In this document: positions 60,697-64,000 of the stretch, one piece after another | Position numbering within the stretch: the first letter of the stretch is position 1 | Layout: each line of letters starts with the position of its first letter | Origin: Clostridiales bacterium | Lineage (GTDB): Bacteria > Bacillota > Clostridia > Saccharofermentanales > Saccharofermentanaceae | DNA: 64,000 nucleotides | NCBI GenBank assembly: GCA_017940895.1 | Contig: JAGAXM010000033.1 | Location: 1-64,000, forward strand | Reading direction: 5' to 3' | Position numbers and translations under genes: made by a program | The notes under the pieces: model-generated | Databases searched by the model: none | Told to the model about the DNA's origin: nothing | Seen by the model: the letters and a program-made list of their open reading frames with translations, nothing else

Positions 60697-62535
60697 ATGC
60701 GCGAGATAACCGGCACAGCTATATACAAGGCGGAGTACCACGAGAACATCCGCGACCTGATGATGAGTGCCTGCGAGAAACATGCAGCTCTCGATGCTTT
60801 TATATTCAGAAGAAATCCCAAGGAATCCGAGATACACAGAACTTTCGCCGAGTACGGTGATGATATCAAGAGCCTCGGCACATATATCCTTAACAGCAAG
60901 TACAAGGGCGAGCGCCTTGCGGTAGTAGGCGCGAACTCTTATGAGTGGCACCTTTGCTACAACGCGATCCTAGACACGGATTCTGTCGGCGTTCCTCTCG
61001 ACAGGATGCTTCCCGAGGACGAGCTCATCGCACTGCTTGAAAGATCTCAGGCTAAGGTCATTTTCTATCAGCAGAAGCACCACGCCATGATGGTGTCGAT
61101 CGCGGCTAAGCAGAAGGAAGGCACGATCAAGTCCTGCATCGAGAAGTTCGTATGCATGTACAAGGACGGTCTCGGCAAGGGCGAGGACCTTTCCATCGAC
61201 GGCTTCGAGGATCTGTACGAGCTTATCGCCAAGGGCAAGGCTCTGCGCGAAAAGGGTGACGACTCATTCATGAAGACTCCCATCTCATCCGATGAGCCCC
61301 GTATCATCCTGTTTACTTCAGGTACGACTTCCATGAGTAAGGGTGTACTCCTTACTCACAGAAATATCTGCACTAACGTTTACTGCATACAGCAGACGCT
61401 GCCGGTATTTGCAGGAGACCGTGCGTTCTCGATACTGCCTTTGCATCACACTTTCGAGAATACATGTGACTTCTTTATCCTGTATGTCGGCGGATGCCTT
61501 TGTCTGTCAGACGGACTTCGCTATATCGTAAAGAATCTGAAGGAGTGGCATCCCGAGGTGTGTATATCCGTGCCGCTTCTTTACGAGAATATCTATTCCA
61601 AGATCGAAGAGGGTATCAAGGCATCCGGTAAGGAGAAGCTTATCAACGTAATGGTGCCTGTTACAAAGTTCCTGAAGAAGTGCGGCTTTGATGTAAGGCG
61701 TGCCGTATTCAAGGAGATCCTCGATAACTTAGGCGGCGACATGAGAATGGTTGTTATCGGAGGCGCAGGCATCGATAAGAGATATATCGATGCGTTCACT
61801 AACTTCGGTATCGACTTCTTCATGGGTTACGGTCTGACTGAGACTTCACCTGTTATCTCGGTTACCAATGAGGTATGTAATGTTCACGGAAGCGTAGGTC
61901 GCCCGCTTATCGGCATTACAGCAGCGATCGATACGGAGGAGACCGGTGCCAATGTTGTAGGCGAGATCATCACGAAGTCCGACTGTGTAATGAAGGGTTA
62001 CTTCGAGAATGAGGAAGCAACGAAGGAAGTCATAGATGAGAACGGCTGGTTCCATACAGGTGACATGGGCTATATCGACAAGAAGGGTTCGATCCACATC
62101 ACGGGACGTGTTAAGTCCATGATCGTTCTTACGTCAGGTAAGAAGGCATTCCCCGAGGAGATTGAGTCTTTGATCACAGAGATCAAGGGCGTCACCGAGG
62201 CATTCGTCTGGGGCGCGGGTAATGAAAGAGGCCAGATCGATATCACGGCGAAGCTTCTTATCGACCGTGCTGCGATCGGAAGAGAACTCGGACTTGAGAA
62301 GGATCCCGATGACGAGAAGGTCGCCGATTATCTTGCAGAGCAGATGCGCATCGTAAACCACAAGATGCCTTCGTACAAGATCGTACATAATTACGTATTC
62401 TCAGAAGAGGATATGATCAAGACGACGACGTTGAAGATCAAGCGTCCCAAGGAGCAGGAAGCCATCGAGGCTAAGCTTGAAGCCAAGGGTGTAACGCTTC
62501 GTGAGATTAACGGAAAGAATATCGATAAGATCTGA
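60697..62535 (+). CDS. AMP-dependent synthetase, long-chain fatty acid--CoA ligase type
   Basis: 612 residues of the ANL superfamily. P-loop ILFTSGTTSMSKGVLLTHRN near residue 208, LPLHHTFENTCDFF near 250, YGLTETSPVIS near 380, the hinge-region GWFHTGDMGYIDKKGSIHITGRVKSMI near 450 and a C-terminal catalytic Lys in TTTLKIKRPKEQE near 580. It adenylates a fatty (or aryl) acid and forms a CoA or carrier-protein thioester. GGAGGTCGTA precedes the ATG. Followed by a terminator. Confidence 0.88.
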   Translation: MREITGTAIYKAEYHENIRDLMMSACEKHAALDAFIFRRNPKESEIHRTFAEYGDDIKSLGTYILNSKYKGERLAVVGANSYEWHLCYNAILDTDSVGVPLDRMLPEDELIALLERSQAKVIFYQQKHHAMMVSIAAKQKEGTIKSCIEKFVCMYKDGLGKGEDLSIDGFEDLYELIAKGKALREKGDDSFMKTPISSDEPRIILFTSGTTSMSKGVLLTHRNICTNVYCIQQTLPVFAGDRAFSILPLHHTFENTCDFFILYVGGCLCLSDGLRYIVKNLKEWHPEVCISVPLLYENIYSKIEEGIKASGKEKLINVMVPVTKFLKKCGFDVRRAVFKEILDNLGGDMRMVVIGGAGIDKRYIDAFTNFGIDFFMGYGLTETSPVISVTNEVCNVHGSVGRPLIGITAAIDTEETGANVVGEIITKSDCVMKGYFENEEATKEVIDENGWFHTGDMGYIDKKGSIHITGRVKSMIVLTSGKKAFPEEIESLITEIKGVTEAFVWGAGNERGQIDITAKLLIDRAAIGRELGLEKDPDDEKVADYLAEQMRIVNHKMPSYKIVHNYVFSEEDMIKTTTLKIKRPKEQEAIEAKLEAKGVTLREINGKNIDKI

Positions 62536-62559
62536 TAAGCGACTTTAATAGGACAGTTT

Positions 62560-62610
62560 AAAAACCGTCATGAGGTATAATAATCTTATTATCACTTCAT
62601 GGCGGTTTTT
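62560..62610 (+). terminator. Intrinsic terminator overlapping the addB leader
   Basis: AAAACCGTCATGA (62561-62573) pairs with TCATGGCGGTTTT (62597-62609), and an inner ATAATAA/TTATTAT stem extends it; a T run ends 2 nt before the addB ATG. A TATAAT at 62576-62581 in the loop arm may be the addB -10. Confidence 0.75.
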
Positions 62611-62612
62611 GT

Positions 62613-64000
62613 ATGATCAAGATAATTCCTTATATTTCATATAACCCGATAACGACGCATGTTGTTGATCGGCAGATGCAGGATCTTTCATCTGATGAGA
62701 GGGTCGTATTCATTGTTCCGGAGTCGGTTAAGGCTGCCGTGGAACGTATGGTTTTCGACAAACTTACGGCAGGCAGAGACGCGGGGGGAGACATAGATAC
62801 TTCATTCGGTTCCGTCAGTGCCGGTACGCTTAATGTCGATGTATCAAGTTTTGTGAGACTGTCGTACAAGATCCTTTCTCTGGTCGGCAAGGATTCCCCG
62901 GCGGGCGATCAGCTGCTCCGTAATGTTATATACCGTGTTCTGACTGAGGAGCGTGCGGATTATCCCAATCTTAATAAGCTTCGCACTCACTTCGAGTATA
63001 TCGATATGCTTGTCGACCTGATAGGTGATTTTCACCGTTACGGAATCAGTCCCGAGAAGATCGAAGAGTTTATCGCAGGTGACGATAAGAAGGACGACAA
63101 GCTGACTGAGGTGGCAAGCCTTATAAAGCGTGCCGATGAACTGGGACGTGAATACGGACTTCCGGTTAATGAGACACTTCCTGATATGGCATATGCCGTA
63201 TTGTGTGATCTGTTGTCCGGCAAGGAGGGATCTTCATCCGGAAGATATGTGCCGCTTAAGGCTTTCCTTGATTCGAGATTTGTAATTACCGGACTTGGCA
63301 GCACAAGGAACCTGACTCCGCAGGAGATACGTCTCATTAAGGCTCTGTCGGACGCGGGTTCTGAAGTCACCGTATATGCAGCAGTAAGTGATGATAAGGG
63401 GGATGGAAGTTTCTCCGAATTCGGTCGGAATACGGTATCCGTTCTCGAAAGCGTCGGCGGGAAGATCACATGTGATCCGGTTGATCTTAATTGTTCCGGC
63501 GGTAATTGTCTTAACAGCATGGCTGCGCATTATGCGATGGGTGATATTGATTACAGGTGTGAGGATGACGGCCTTGACGATGACGGCTCTGTTGAACTCA
63601 TATCGTACACCATGCCCGACGATGCAGTCTCTTATATCGCCAATGAGATCAACAGACTTGTCCGTACCGAGAAGATGTACAGATTCAGTGATATCAGGAT
63701 ATTCTGTGCTGACGATTCGTATAAGGAGCGTATCAAGAGCATCTTCTCGTTATTTGATCTTCAGATGTTTATCGATAAGAAGGTCATACTTCTTAATACT
63801 CCGGTCGTAAGATTTGTTATGTGTCTGCTCGATCTGTCGGCACATAATTATGATATCTCCGATGTGCTTAAGATCCTCCGTACCGGAGTCCTTACGGGTG
63901 CCAGAAGAGAACTTGTTGATATATTCGATAACTGGTGCCTGCGCGAGAATATCAGGAACAAAGACCGCATTTTTAACGAGAATTTCTATAAGCTTACGTA
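62613..64000 (+). CDS. addB: AddB-like helicase/nuclease subunit, 5' part (runs off the window)
   Basis: The frame opens at the ATG at 62613 and stays open to the window end (462 codons seen; full AddB is about 1,150). The N-terminus MIKIIPYISYNPITTHVVDR and later VVFIVPESVKAAVERMV, SFVRLSYKIL, FVITGLGSTRNLTPQEIRLIKAL, DAVSYIANEINRLVRTEKMYRFSDIRIF, then LLNTPVVRFVMCLLDL match AddB of the AddAB recombination complex, which processes DNA ends at double-strand breaks. As in AddB of Firmicutes the Walker A segment is not conspicuous. addA would be expected to follow. Only a weak GGCGG precedes the start. Confidence 0.8.
   Translation, partial: MIKIIPYISYNPITTHVVDRQMQDLSSDERVVFIVPESVKAAVERMVFDKLTAGRDAGGDIDTSFGSVSAGTLNVDVSSFVRLSYKILSLVGKDSPAGDQLLRNVIYRVLTEERADYPNLNKLRTHFEYIDMLVDLIGDFHRYGISPEKIEEFIAGDDKKDDKLTEVASLIKRADELGREYGLPVNETLPDMAYAVLCDLLSGKEGSSSGRYVPLKAFLDSRFVITGLGSTRNLTPQEIRLIKALSDAGSEVTVYAAVSDDKGDGSFSEFGRNTVSVLESVGGKITCDPVDLNCSGGNCLNSMAAHYAMGDIDYRCEDDGLDDDGSVELISYTMPDDAVSYIANEINRLVRTEKMYRFSDIRIFCADDSYKERIKSIFSLFDLQMFIDKKVILLNTPVVRFVMCLLDLSAHNYDISDVLKILRTGVLTGARRELVDIFDNWCLRENIRNKDRIFNENFYKLT

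Overview
The window reads as chromosomal DNA of an anaerobic, Gram-positive-type Clostridia member. The taxon is inferred from family content only: HemZ, YebC, type II pantothenate kinase, clostripain-type protease, DUF6062 and DUF3810 proteins, AddB, a Gram-positive style type IV pilus set without a secretin, GGAGG-type ribosome binding sites and consensus sigma-A promoters. Base composition is moderate, with AT-richer patches at 29.5-31.4 kb and 47.6-52.8 kb.

Layout. 0-2.7 kb: two hairpins, a terminator, and a leftward pair (membrane-anchored PrsA/SurA-type foldase, diacylglycerol-kinase-like lipid kinase). 2.8-8.7 kb: three overlapping rightward genes (two YfhO-type GT-C membrane proteins and a DEDDh exonuclease). 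8.8-10.8 kb: a large PilX-like pilus protein. 10.9-13.8 kb: a leftward, translationally coupled operon, yebC - P-loop ATPase with an Asp23-like tail - DUF6062 - small unknown. 13.9-23.4 kb: a type IV pilus locus, pilB-pilT-pilC-pilM-pilN-pilO, then two very short prepilins with their own promoters and two minor prepilins. 23.5-27.6 kb: type II pantothenate kinase, membrane acyltransferase, DUF3810 protein and hemZ, all overlapping. 27.6-33.4 kb: a CsbB/GtrB-type glycosyltransferase, a zinc-ribbon membrane protein, a flavin reductase and two tandem GT-C-like paralogues. 33.4-41.5 kb: flavodoxin, XRE regulator, PAF-acetylhydrolase-like hydrolase, TetR regulator, clostripain-family protease and three alpha/beta hydrolases.

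41.6-47.6 kb holds the most notable segment: a consensus promoter, about 320 nt of highly structured non-coding sequence ending in an intrinsic terminator, and immediately after it a five-gene polyamine operon (arginine-type decarboxylase, spermidine synthase, agmatinase, carboxy(nor)spermidine dehydrogenase and decarboxylase). 47.6-53.0 kb is accessory DNA ending at tRNA-Pro(UGG): a BrnT/BrnA module whose toxin frame is cut by one amber codon, an IS110-family element with perfect 13-bp inverted repeats and a long non-coding right end (IS1111-like layout), two small lipoproteins, a decayed coding remnant and a membrane protein. 53.1-64 kb returns to ordinary genes: GH3 lipoprotein, SpoIIE-type phosphatase, EAL phosphodiesterase with a DHH phosphoesterase, PlsC, acyl-CoA synthetase and the start of addB, which runs off the window.

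Themes. (1) Surface structures: T4P genes share promoter and leader elements, and a CsbB-like glycosyltransferase plus four GT-C-like membrane proteins suggest polymer glycosylation. (2) Convergent genes repeatedly abut or overlap at their 3' ends. (3) Some genes appear to be transcribed with almost no leader. No CRISPR array, rRNA, replication origin or intact phage was seen.
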